The translations under genes and the position numbers were made by a program. A model generated the notes under the pieces. That model made no database searches. It saw only the letters and a program-made list of their open reading frames with translations, and had not been told where the DNA came from. A DNA stretch of 64,000 bases from an uncultured Oscillospiraceae bacterium (GTDB lineage Bacteria; Bacillota; Clostridia; Oscillospirales; Oscillospiraceae). Below are positions 50,101 through 56,771 of the stretch, piece by piece (positions within the stretch are counted from its first letter, which is position 1; each line of letters opens with the position of its first letter). The stretch spans positions 1 through 64,000 of the forward strand of contig CANPYX010000006.1 in the NCBI GenBank assembly GCA_947588955.1, read 5' to 3'.

Positions 50101-50597
50101 CCGAATATCTTCTGAAACTCCAGGGCGGTCCTTTTCGCGTCCTCGTACCTGTCCTCAAGTATGAGCCTTGGCACCTTCCCCTGAATACAGGCGGAAAGGG
50201 CGATAAGCCCCTCGGAGTGTTGCCGCAGAAGGTCCATATCCACCCTCGGACGCATATAGAAGCCCTGAACAAAGCCCATGGAGACCATATAACACAGGTT
50301 CTTATATCCCGTCTCATTTTTGCAAAGCAAAATGAGATGGTAGCGGACGGAGTCCTCTCCGCGCTCCATGTCGAACCTGGTGCGGCTCGCCACATATACC
50401 TCGCAGCCGATTATGGGCTTTATGCCCTGCGCCTTGCACGCCTTATAAAAGCCGATAGCGCCGTACATAACCCCGTGGTCGGTTATCGCCAGAGCCGTCT
50501 GCCCCAGCTCCTTAGCCCTTTTTGGCAGGTCATTTATACGGCATGTGCCGTCTAAAAGGCTGTACTCTGAGTGGACATGCAGATGTGCAAAAGCCAT
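47124..50597 (-). CDS. dnaE: DNA polymerase III alpha subunit DnaE
   Basis: 1157 aa. The N-terminal PHP domain starts FAHLHVHSEYSLLDGTCRI. The polymerase Asp motif PDIDMDFCERRRGEV lies near residue 400, preceded by the GPGRGSAAGS loop. A helix-hairpin-helix and then an OB fold (about 990-1070, VTLAGVITAAKTKATKNG) follow. There is no exonuclease insert, unlike PolC. In Firmicutes DnaE extends primers before PolC takes over. GGAGGTG lies before ATG 50597; the longer frame from 50639 is not supported. It is overlapped at its 3' end by the GH88 gene, an unusual partner. Confidence 0.97.
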   Translation of the reverse strand: MAFAHLHVHSEYSLLDGTCRINDLPKRAKELGQTALAITDHGVMYGAIGFYKACKAQGIKPIIGCEVYVASRTRFDMERGEDSVRYHLILLCKNETGYKNLCYMVSMGFVQGFYMRPRVDMDLLRQHSEGLIALSACIQGKVPRLILEDRYEDAKRTALEFQKIFGKGNYYLEIQDHGIPDERTAANGLIRLSKETGIPLVLTNDVHYLKREDAHAQDVLMCIQTGKTLDDPNRMKFQGDGLYLKSEEEMRALFPDLPQAADNTAEIADRCNLEFEFNHYHLPEFKVPEGFTSKEYLEKQCLEGFKKRYGTRPEVMKQLRYELDMIDRMGFTDYFLIVQDFVLYAKRSGIPVGPGRGSAAGSVVSYCLEITDVDPIKYSLFFERFLNPERVSMPDIDMDFCERRRGEVLDYVKRKYGADHVAQIITFNTLKAKNAVRSVSKVIGLTFAEENELAKTMPDDPKMHIADAVRTSQQLRDLMDRDPRYREVIETAMSIEDMPKDYGTHAAGVVITKDPVDTYVPLALSKKDNTIATQYTMTTIEELGLLKMDFLGLRNLTVINDAVEDIRKIDPDFDISKIPDDDKPTYDMLAAGKTSGVFQLESAGMTGVAVGMKAKSIEDISSVVALYRPGPMDSIPRFLECAVNPEKITYKHPSLEPILNVTYGCILYQEQVIEIFRRLAGFSLGQADMIRRAMSKKKMAEIQKERETFVNGDPARNIPGAVANGVPAAVAMSIYDEITDFANYAFNKAHSVCYAIIAYQTAYLKRHYPRQYMAALMSSVLGIPEKVADYTAECLSMGIRVLPPDINASFNRFTVEGENIRYGLVAVKNIGSKFIDNVVAERASGGKFTSFHDFCERLYGAEMNTRAVESLIKAGAFDSMGVKRAQLMRVVGQTVDSIADSRRRNLEGQMDLFGSLGDDSQSSSVTAVPLPDVEEYSAMERMSMEREVTGLYLSGHPMDGYRNTVRRLGAVSVGGILSDYAEDRETHTYADNQELTLAGVITAAKTKATKNGGLMSYVTLDDGTGSMELLAFQSVLDASGIYIREGSLVIVRARLSIRDGKAPQAVVNSLRPLSDTGAPETPEERAAEGQKLYIRLPTRDCPEYERIKLVLNMFPGDRQMVVYFADTKKRVGAECVIHPVLVRELRELLGEENVVIK

Positions 50598-50639
50598 TTT
50601 TTCACCTCCGGAGCCGGTTGAGGGCTCTATTCTTTGCAA

Positions 50640-50760
50640 ATTCGGCAGCCTGCCGAAGGGGTCCCCGCGGCTGCGGGGACGGGGGTTCTTCTTTTCTCAT
50701 CTTTTTCTCCGAAATGAGAAAAAGATGAGTAAAAGAAGCAAAAGAGAGAAAAAGAATTTT
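50640..50760. repeat. Hairpin-rich segment upstream of dnaE
   Basis: GTCCCCGCG/CGCGGGGAC-like stem, then CTCATCTTTTTCTC/GAGAAAAAGATGAG (14 bp), then further AAAAGAGAGAAAAAG and CTTTTT tracts. Its build recalls the long pyrimidine/purine stem of R3, but the sequence differs. No gene is visible from 50598 to 51249; 50770-51015 shows no recognisable feature. Confidence 0.5.
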
Positions 50761-51015
50761 TCTTTTTGGGGTCGGCAGAAGCTTGTTGCGCCCTGCCGTT
50801 TAGTCTCACGTCGGCTCCCGCAGTCCAAAGCTTTCGCGCACGGGCAGAAGATACGACGCGCGGGTTCCAAAGCCGAATTGCACAGTCTCCGAAATCGCTT
50901 AGCCGCTTAACGTGGTCGGGTGTCAGTACGCCCTACCCTCCAATAACGCCGCGCTTTGTGGGTGCGTGTCGGGCAGAATGTTTCAGCACAGCTCCTACAC
51001 AGTGTTTTCGCAACT

Positions 51016-51237
51016 GCTGCCGTCACGCTCCCCGCCGGGGGTTCTCCACATAGGGGGCCGCAGCCCCCTGTGTGGTCGTTTTTAAAAGGGGTTTCCAAAG
51101 GGGGAAAATCGAAATCCCCCTTTGGTCGCTTTTCTCTCCTTTGTTTCTTTCCTCTCTTTTGGCGAATCCAAAAGAGAGGAAAGAAAATCCCTCCGCCATT
51201 TAATGGCGGACTCATTATAAAGAGCCCCGCGGCTCAG
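51016..51237 (+). repeat. R3 repeat, copy 2 (uninterrupted)
   Basis: GCTGCCGTCACGCTC, then stem CCACATAGGGGGC/GCCCCCTGTGTGG, GGTCGTTTTTAAAAGGGG, CAAAGGGGG/CCCCCTTTG, the same TTCTTTCCTCTCTTTTGG stem, CCGCCATTTAATGGCGG and a GAGCC/GGCTC end. Compared with copy 1 the stems differ with pairing kept. It ends 13 nt from the whiA stop codon. Confidence 0.8.
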
Positions 51238-51249
51238 GAGCGTGCGGGC

Positions 51250-52149
51250 TCACCCGATCTTTTGAGCGATCTCAGAGATCTTCCTCAGCCTATGGCTCAA
51301 CCCCGACTTTGTAACCGGCGGCTCCGCAAGACCCGCAAGCTCGCCTATTGACAGCTCCGGGTACTCCTCCCGGAGCCGCGCCGCCTCCCGGAGCTTTTCG
51401 GTGAGGTCGTCAAAAATTCCGGCGTCCCGGAGCCTTTTGATGTCCGCAAGCTGGGCGGCGCTTGCCTCCACGGTCTTGGTCACGTTTGCCGTGTCGCAGT
51501 TTACCTTGCGGTTCACCTGGTTGGTCATGTCCTTCTCTATTTTCGCCGACATTATCCCCATGGCGCTCACCGGCGCGCCGAGGGTGGTCAAAAGGTCCTC
51601 GATGATGTCGCTTTTTTTGAAATAGGTCATATAATTCCCGGCCCTGGAGGAGCTTCGCGGCTCAAAGCCCATGTCCAGGAACAGCGCCGTCAGCTCCCGG
51701 CAGACCGAGTAGTGACCGGTGACAAACTCCAGATGGTAGCCCTTTTTCGGGTCCGTGACGCTGCCGCCAGCCAAAAACGCCCCACGCAGGAATGCCGCGC
51801 GGGACCGGTCATCCTCCAAAAGTCCCAGGTTCACATGGTGGGTCAAAAGCCCCCGCGGGGCGTATCCCAGAAGGTCAATTATCCTCGCCATGCTCTCAGG
51901 AGAGGTCACGGCAAAGGTTCGCTTTCCGCTCTCGCCCTTTTCGGGGAGCTCGTCAAAGGTTATCCCCGCCGCGCGGTTAAAAAGCCTTGGCAGCCTGGCG
52001 GCAAAGGCGTCGGAGCCGGTGACGATGCGCGCCTCGTCCCTGGCAAAGCGGTTGCAGAACTCCAGCACACCGTAGCACTCCGGCAGGGCCGTGCGGGAGC
52101 TTATCTCCGCCCTGCAAAGCTCGGCCTTCACGTCTGAGGAAAAGGACAC
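51250..52149 (-). CDS. whiA: DNA-binding protein WhiA
   Basis: 299 aa. The N-terminal LAGLIDADG-like half includes FLRGAFLAGGSVTDPKKGYHLEF. The C-terminal helix-turn-helix includes LSIGELAGLAEPPVTKSGLSHRLRKI. WhiA is conserved in Gram-positive bacteria and controls division and, in actinomycetes, sporulation; in Firmicutes its targets are less clear. It follows rapZ by 33 nt in the hprK-murB-rapZ-whiA cluster. The usual yvcK gene between rapZ and whiA is missing. Confidence 0.95.
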   Translation of the reverse strand: MSFSSDVKAELCRAEISSRTALPECYGVLEFCNRFARDEARIVTGSDAFAARLPRLFNRAAGITFDELPEKGESGKRTFAVTSPESMARIIDLLGYAPRGLLTHHVNLGLLEDDRSRAAFLRGAFLAGGSVTDPKKGYHLEFVTGHYSVCRELTALFLDMGFEPRSSSRAGNYMTYFKKSDIIEDLLTTLGAPVSAMGIMSAKIEKDMTNQVNRKVNCDTANVTKTVEASAAQLADIKRLRDAGIFDDLTEKLREAARLREEYPELSIGELAGLAEPPVTKSGLSHRLRKISEIAQKIG

Positions 52150-52182
52150 GCCGTCACCCCCTTTGTCAAAATAATTTTTCGC

Positions 52183-53040
52183 TCAATTTCTGTCTATGTC
52201 CCTGTGTATGCACTCCGTCTCATGTCCCCTTTGAGAGAGGTAACGGGCGATTGCCTCGGTCACCGCCACGGAGCGGTGGTGACCGCCGGTACAGCCGATG
52301 CACACGGTCAGGTTCATCTTCCCCTCCTCCTCGTAGTTGGGGAGCAGGAATTCTATCATATCCTCAAGCTTCTCCAAAAACTGCTTGGAAATGTCGTTAC
52401 TGAAGACGTAGTCGCTGACCTCCTCGTCAAGGCCCGTCTTGTTGGTGAGCTCCGGCACGTAAAAGGGATTGGGCAGGAACCGCACGTCAAAAACCAGGTC
52501 CGCCTCTATGGGTATGCCGTACTTGAAGCCGAAGGACATAACCGAGACCCTTAGCGTCTGCTTGGAGCCGTTCCCGAAGAGCCGGAAAAGCGTCCTCTGG
52601 AGCCTGCCCAGGGTGAGCCCGGTGGTATTTATCACGTAATCCGCCCTGCGGCGCACGGGCTCCAGCATCTCCATCTCCCGCCGTACCGCCGCTTCAAGTC
52701 CTCCCGCCTCTCCGTCCAGCGGATGGCGGCGGCGTGTCTCCTTATAACGCTTCACAACGGTCTCGATGTTGGCGTCAACGTAGAGTATCTTGTACTCAAA
52801 CCCCCTGGCGCTCATGGCGTCCAGCGCCGCGAAGAGCTGGTCAAAGCCGTCGCGGGAGCGTATGTCCGAAACAAGCGCCACGCGCTCATAGCGCCCCCTG
52901 GTGGCGGCGCACAGCTCGGCGAAAAGCGGCATGAGCGCCGCCGGCATATTGTCAACGCAGTAAAAATCCAGGTCCTCCAGCGCCGCCGCCACGCGGCTCT
53001 TTCCCGCGCCGGAAAGTCCCGAAATTATCAGCATTTCCAT
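52183..53040 (-). CDS. rapZ: RNase adapter / nucleotide-binding protein RapZ (YvcJ)
   Basis: 285 aa. Walker A GLSGAGKSRVA lies at residues 8-15 and a Walker B-like strand at VALVSDIRSRDG. The C-terminal domain has VMSFGFKYGIPIEADLVFDVRFLPNPF and CTGGHHRSVAV, the family hallmarks. It hydrolyses ATP/GTP. In enterobacteria it presents GlmZ to RNase E and senses glucosamine-6-phosphate; in Bacillus (YvcJ) it affects competence and wall metabolism. It lies between murB and whiA. Confidence 0.95.
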   Translation of the reverse strand: MEMLIISGLSGAGKSRVAAALEDLDFYCVDNMPAALMPLFAELCAATRGRYERVALVSDIRSRDGFDQLFAALDAMSARGFEYKILYVDANIETVVKRYKETRRRHPLDGEAGGLEAAVRREMEMLEPVRRRADYVINTTGLTLGRLQRTLFRLFGNGSKQTLRVSVMSFGFKYGIPIEADLVFDVRFLPNPFYVPELTNKTGLDEEVSDYVFSNDISKQFLEKLEDMIEFLLPNYEEEGKMNLTVCIGCTGGHHRSVAVTEAIARYLSQRGHETECIHRDIDRN

Positions 53041-53084
53041 GAAACTTCATCTCCCGTCGGCGCAAAGCCCTTCCCCTTAGGGTC

Positions 53085-53993
53085 TCAGTCGATTATCCTT
53101 ACCTCCGGCTCCAGCTCCACGCCGTATTTTTCAAAAACCCCTGCTTTCACCTGCTCCATGAGCTTTACAACGTCCTCAAATGTGGCGCCGCCCAGGTTTA
53201 TTATGAACCCGGCGTGCTTTTCCGAGACCTGCGCCATGCCCACCGTGAGCCCCTTGAGCCCCGCGCCGTCGATCATGGCGGCGGCGTAGCCCTCCTTCGG
53301 GCGCTTGAAGGCGCTGCCCGCGGAGGGATAGTTGAGCGGCTGCTTTTCCCTTCTCCGGGCGGAAAGGTCGTCCATTTTCGCCCGTATCTCCTTGGGATCT
53401 CCCGGACGAAGGCGCAGCGTGGCGGAAAGTATGGCGTCGCCGGTGTCCATGAACCGGCTGCGGCGGTAGTCAAAGCCGCAGTCCCGGTTGGCGACGGTGC
53501 GGAGCGTGCCGCCCCCATCAAGGTACGTCACTGCCTCGACAACGTCCCGCAGCTCCCCGCCGTATGCCCCGGCGTTCATATATATCCCCCCGCCCAGGGA
53601 GCCGGGTATCCCGTGGGCAAACTCAAGGCCGGTGAGGGATTCCGACAGGGCGAAGCTCCCAAGTCTTGAAAGTAGCACCCCTGCGCCGGAGATGATACTG
53701 TCACCGTTGGCCCTCAGCGTGTCCAGCCGCGCCGTGGAGAGGACTACAAGGCGGTGGGGCTTATCCGAAAAGAGCAGATTCGAGCCGTTTCCCGTGATGA
53801 GGTAGGCAAGCTCCAGCCGCTTTGCCTCCCTCACAGCCCAGACGAACGCCTCAATGCTCTTGGGCTCGGCGTACAGGCTCACCGTACCGCCTATCCGGAA
53901 GGTTGTGTGGCGCGACATGGGCTCGCCGAAAAAAATCCCCGTGCCGGGAAAGTCGGAATTCAGCTCCCTGGCAAACAAGTCGATCTGATCCAT
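53085..53993 (-). CDS. murB: UDP-N-acetylenolpyruvoylglucosamine reductase MurB
   Basis: 302 aa, a type II MurB. The FAD-binding domain starts MSRHTTFRIGGTVSLYAEP. The active site includes GIPGSLGGGIYMNAGAYGGE and NYPSAGSAFKRP with the proton-donor Ser, and HAGFIINLGGA near the end. It reduces UDP-GlcNAc-enolpyruvate to UDP-MurNAc with NADPH in peptidoglycan synthesis. Its ATG overlaps the hprK stop. Confidence 0.96.
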   Translation of the reverse strand: MDQIDLFARELNSDFPGTGIFFGEPMSRHTTFRIGGTVSLYAEPKSIEAFVWAVREAKRLELAYLITGNGSNLLFSDKPHRLVVLSTARLDTLRANGDSIISGAGVLLSRLGSFALSESLTGLEFAHGIPGSLGGGIYMNAGAYGGELRDVVEAVTYLDGGGTLRTVANRDCGFDYRRSRFMDTGDAILSATLRLRPGDPKEIRAKMDDLSARRREKQPLNYPSAGSAFKRPKEGYAAAMIDGAGLKGLTVGMAQVSEKHAGFIINLGGATFEDVVKLMEQVKAGVFEKYGVELEPEVRIID

Positions 53994-54934
53994 CAGTTGC
54001 TCTCCAGACTGTCAAAATAGTCGTCCAGCTGCTCGGCAAAGTCCTTGCCGGAGTTGAGGCCCATGCGCTTCTGGCGGTTGTTCATGGCGGCGACCTCGAT
54101 TATCACCGCCAGGTTCCTGCCGGGGCGGATGGGGACCACGATATACGGCACCTTGACGCCGAGTATGTCCATCTCCTCCGTTTCGGAGCCCATGCGGTCG
54201 TAGGAGTTCTCCGCGTTCCAGTTTTCCAGCTTCACCACCAGGTCAACCTTCTCGCTCCACTTCACCGCGCCGTTGCCGAATATGCGCCGCACGTCCACCA
54301 CGCCTATCCCGCGAAGCTCGATGTAGTTGCGTATGAGGTCCGGTGCCGTGCCGGTGAGGGTGGTGGAGTTCACCTTTTTGATGATGACGGCGTCGTCGGA
54401 TATGAGGTGGTGACCGCGCTTTATGAGCTCGATGGCCGTCTCGCTCTTTCCCATGCCGGACTCGCCCAGTATCAGCACGCCCTCGGAGTACACCTCCATG
54501 AACACCCCGTGGCGCATTATCTGCGGGGCAAGGGCGTTGTTGAGCTTTGTGGTGAGCTCTATTATGAGCTCCGATGTCTCCCTGTGGGACTTGAGTATGG
54601 TGGTGTCATATTCCCTGGCGGAATCCAGCGTCCCCTCAGGGATGTTCACGTCGTGGGCGATGATTATCGCCGGCACGCCCGTCTCCATGAGCTTCCCCAG
54701 CTTCGCCCGCTTCTCGTCCTCGGAAAACTGCTGGAGATACGCGTCCTCGTTGAGGCCCACGATCTGCAGCCGCTCCGTGGCGAAGTTGGTGAAAAAACCG
54801 GTGAGCTGGAGCCCCGGACGGTTAATCACGGCGGTGGTTATGAGCTTTTTGTCATAATCCGTGGAGGCGTTCAGAACCTCCAGCCCCACCTGCTCCACCA
54901 GAGCCTTCAATGGCATTCCGTGTTGAGTTTCCAT
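53993..54934 (-). CDS. hprK: HPr kinase/phosphorylase
   Basis: 313 aa. An N-terminal domain (1-130) precedes the catalytic domain with P-loop GESGMGKSETA near residue 153 and the HprK signature LRGIGVVDVRRIFG near 200. It phosphorylates Ser46 of HPr using ATP or PPi and reverses this with phosphate, setting CcpA-dependent catabolite repression. The alpha-galactoside and glycan genes in this window are plausible targets. It has its own promoter, divergent from rpmB. Confidence 0.97.
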   Translation of the reverse strand: METQHGMPLKALVEQVGLEVLNASTDYDKKLITTAVINRPGLQLTGFFTNFATERLQIVGLNEDAYLQQFSEDEKRAKLGKLMETGVPAIIIAHDVNIPEGTLDSAREYDTTILKSHRETSELIIELTTKLNNALAPQIMRHGVFMEVYSEGVLILGESGMGKSETAIELIKRGHHLISDDAVIIKKVNSTTLTGTAPDLIRNYIELRGIGVVDVRRIFGNGAVKWSEKVDLVVKLENWNAENSYDRMGSETEEMDILGVKVPYIVVPIRPGRNLAVIIEVAAMNNRQKRMGLNSGKDFAEQLDDYFDSLESN

Positions 54935-55012
54935 AGCCTGGTCCCCCTCTTAGAATCAAGTTTTACGTGAAAAGCCGTTTTGACAGACACGCGGGCAAAA
55001 TGTACCCATCTA

Positions 55013-55041
55013 ATTTTATACAAAAACCGCTGTTTTGGCAA
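55013..55041 (-). promoter_or_regulatory. Promoter of hprK-murB-rapZ-whiA
   Basis: On the minus strand: TTGCCA, 17 nt, TAAAAT, 79 nt upstream of the hprK ATG. Confidence 0.65.
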
Positions 55042-55087
55042 GAGCTTTGAGGCAATTAAAAAATATATTCTTTGTCGAAAATTTTTC

Positions 55088-55116
55088 TTGCATTTTCAAA
55101 AACTTTCTGCTATTAT
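55088..55116 (+). promoter_or_regulatory. Promoter of rpmB
   Basis: TTGCAT, 17 nt, TATTAT, 37 nt upstream of the ATG. Confidence 0.7.
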
Positions 55117-55152
55117 ATATAGGCTATGAAAAATTGCAAGGAGGTGCAGCAG

Positions 55153-55341
55153 ATGGCAAAGTGCGAATTTTGCGGCAAGGGCGTCTCATTTGGTATTCAG
55201 GTGAGCCACTCCCACAGAAGATCCAACCGTACCTGGAAACCGAATGTCAAACGTGTCAAGGCCGTGATCGACGGCTCCCCCCGCCACGTTTACGTCTGTA
55301 CCCGATGCCTGCGCAGCGGCAAGGTCACACGCGCAGTATAA
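55153..55341 (+). CDS. rpmB: 50S ribosomal protein L28
   Basis: 62 aa. MAKCEFCGKGVSFG and the later VYVCTRCLRSGKV give two C-x-x-C pairs, the zinc-binding (C+) form of L28. GIQVSHSHRRSNRTWKPN is the rRNA-binding core. AAGGAGG lies before ATG 55153; the frame from 55126 adds residues encoded by the leader. It is monocistronic with its own promoter and terminator. Confidence 0.97.
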   Translation: MAKCEFCGKGVSFGIQVSHSHRRSNRTWKPNVKRVKAVIDGSPRHVYVCTRCLRSGKVTRAV

Positions 55342-55348
55342 TTCCGAC

Positions 55349-55391
55349 AACAAAAAAATCTCCGTCCGGTGGACGGAGATTTTTTTGTTGC
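55349..55391. terminator. Terminator of rpmB
   Basis: A stem of 20 bp ending in TCTCCGTCC/GGACGGAGA with loop GGT, flanked by seven A and seven T. It could serve both rpmB (+) and der (-). Confidence 0.92.
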
Positions 55392-55395
55392 CGGA

Positions 55396-55430
55396 AGGGG
55401 AAGCGTGCGGAAAAATATTGGATTTGGGTT
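55396..55430 (-). repeat. R2 relic, internally deleted
   Basis: GGGGAAGCGTGCGG is joined directly to AAAAATATTGGATTTGGG: the two ends of R2 (minus orientation) without H1-H3. It lies next to the der stop codon. Confidence 0.6.
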
Positions 55431-55433
55431 ATT

Positions 55434-56756
55434 TTAATCGGATTCTCCCCGCTCTCTGATGAGGAGTCTTATGGGGGTGCCGGTGAGGGCGAAGGTGGAG
55501 CGGAGCTGATTTTCGATGTAACGCTGATAGGAGAAGTGGAAAAGCTCGGAGTCGTTGCAGAAGAGTACGAACGTGGGTGGCTTTACGGAAACCTGGGTCA
55601 TGTAGAATATCTTCAGCCGCCTGCCCTTGTCCGTGGGCGGCTGGACCCGCGCCTGGGCGTCCGCCAGGACGTTATTTAAAACGCCCGTGGTTATGCGCAT
55701 ATTCGCCTGCTCGTTGACGGTGTTGGCAAGCTCAAATATCTTGTCCACCCTCTGCCCCGTGAGGGCGGAGACGAAAAGTATCGGCGCGTAGGGCATGAAG
55801 CTGAGGTCCCGCCGTATGTCGGCGCGGAGCCTGTCCATGGTCTTCCCGTCCTTCTCCACCAGGTCCCACTTGTTCACAAGTATGACGGACGCCCTGCCCG
55901 CCTCGTACGCCATGCCCGCCACCTTTGTGTCCTGCTCGGTGACGCCGTCCCGGGCGTCGATCATTATGAGGCACACGTCGGCGCGCTCGATGGCAAGCTG
56001 GGCGCGCATGACGGAGAATTTCTCCACCCTGTCCTCCACCCTGGACTTCCGGCGTATACCGGCGGTGTCGATGAGCACGTACCTGCCGAACTCATTTTCA
56101 AAGGGCGTGTCCACGGCGTCCCTGGTGGTGCCGGCGACGTCGGATACGATCACCCGCTCCTCACCCAGTATCTTATTTACGATGGAGGACTTGCCCACGT
56201 TTGGCTTTCCTATGAACGCAAGCTTTATGGCTCCGGCGTCCTCCTCCCCCGCCTCCTCCGGCGGGAAGTGCTTCAGACACTCGTCCAGCACGTCCCCGGT
56301 CCCGTGACCGTGGACCGCCGAAAGAGCTATGGGGTCGCCCAGACCCAGGGAGTAAAACTCGTATATCTCCGGGTCCACGGGGCCCACGGAGTCCATCTTG
56401 TTCACCGCCAGCACCACGGGCTTGCCGCTGCGCTGGAGCATATCCGCCACCTCCTGGTCGGCGGCGGTGACCCCGCTGCGGATGTCGCAGACGAAGATTA
56501 TGACGGTTGCCGAGTCAATGGCGATCATCGCCTGCTCCCGCATGAAGGTCAGTATCTCGCTGTCCGTGGAGGGCTCGATGCCGCCGGTGTCCACGATGTC
56601 AAAGCTCCTGCCCGCCCACTCGCAGGAGGCGTAGAGCCTGTCGCGGGTGACGCCGGGGGTGTCCTCCACGATGGAGAGGCGCTGACCGGCAAGGCGGTTG
56701 AACAAAAGGCTCTTGCCCACGTTGGGCCTTCCGACGATAGCAACTAACGGTCTCAT
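55434..56756 (-). CDS. der: Ribosome-assembly GTPase Der (EngA)
   Basis: 440 aa. Two G domains in tandem: GRPNVGKSLLFNRLAG at residue 8 with DTPG and NKMD, and GKPNVGKSSIVNKILG near 182 with DTAG and NKWD. A C-terminal KH-like domain (about 350-440) follows. It acts in 50S subunit maturation. AAAAGGAG precedes the ATG. It lies 15 nt after the DUF512 gene, a common pairing in Clostridia. Confidence 0.97.
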   Translation of the reverse strand: MRPLVAIVGRPNVGKSLLFNRLAGQRLSIVEDTPGVTRDRLYASCEWAGRSFDIVDTGGIEPSTDSEILTFMREQAMIAIDSATVIIFVCDIRSGVTAADQEVADMLQRSGKPVVLAVNKMDSVGPVDPEIYEFYSLGLGDPIALSAVHGHGTGDVLDECLKHFPPEEAGEEDAGAIKLAFIGKPNVGKSSIVNKILGEERVIVSDVAGTTRDAVDTPFENEFGRYVLIDTAGIRRKSRVEDRVEKFSVMRAQLAIERADVCLIMIDARDGVTEQDTKVAGMAYEAGRASVILVNKWDLVEKDGKTMDRLRADIRRDLSFMPYAPILFVSALTGQRVDKIFELANTVNEQANMRITTGVLNNVLADAQARVQPPTDKGRRLKIFYMTQVSVKPPTFVLFCNDSELFHFSYQRYIENQLRSTFALTGTPIRLLIRERGESD

Positions 56757-56771
56757 TTCATTCTCCTTTTA

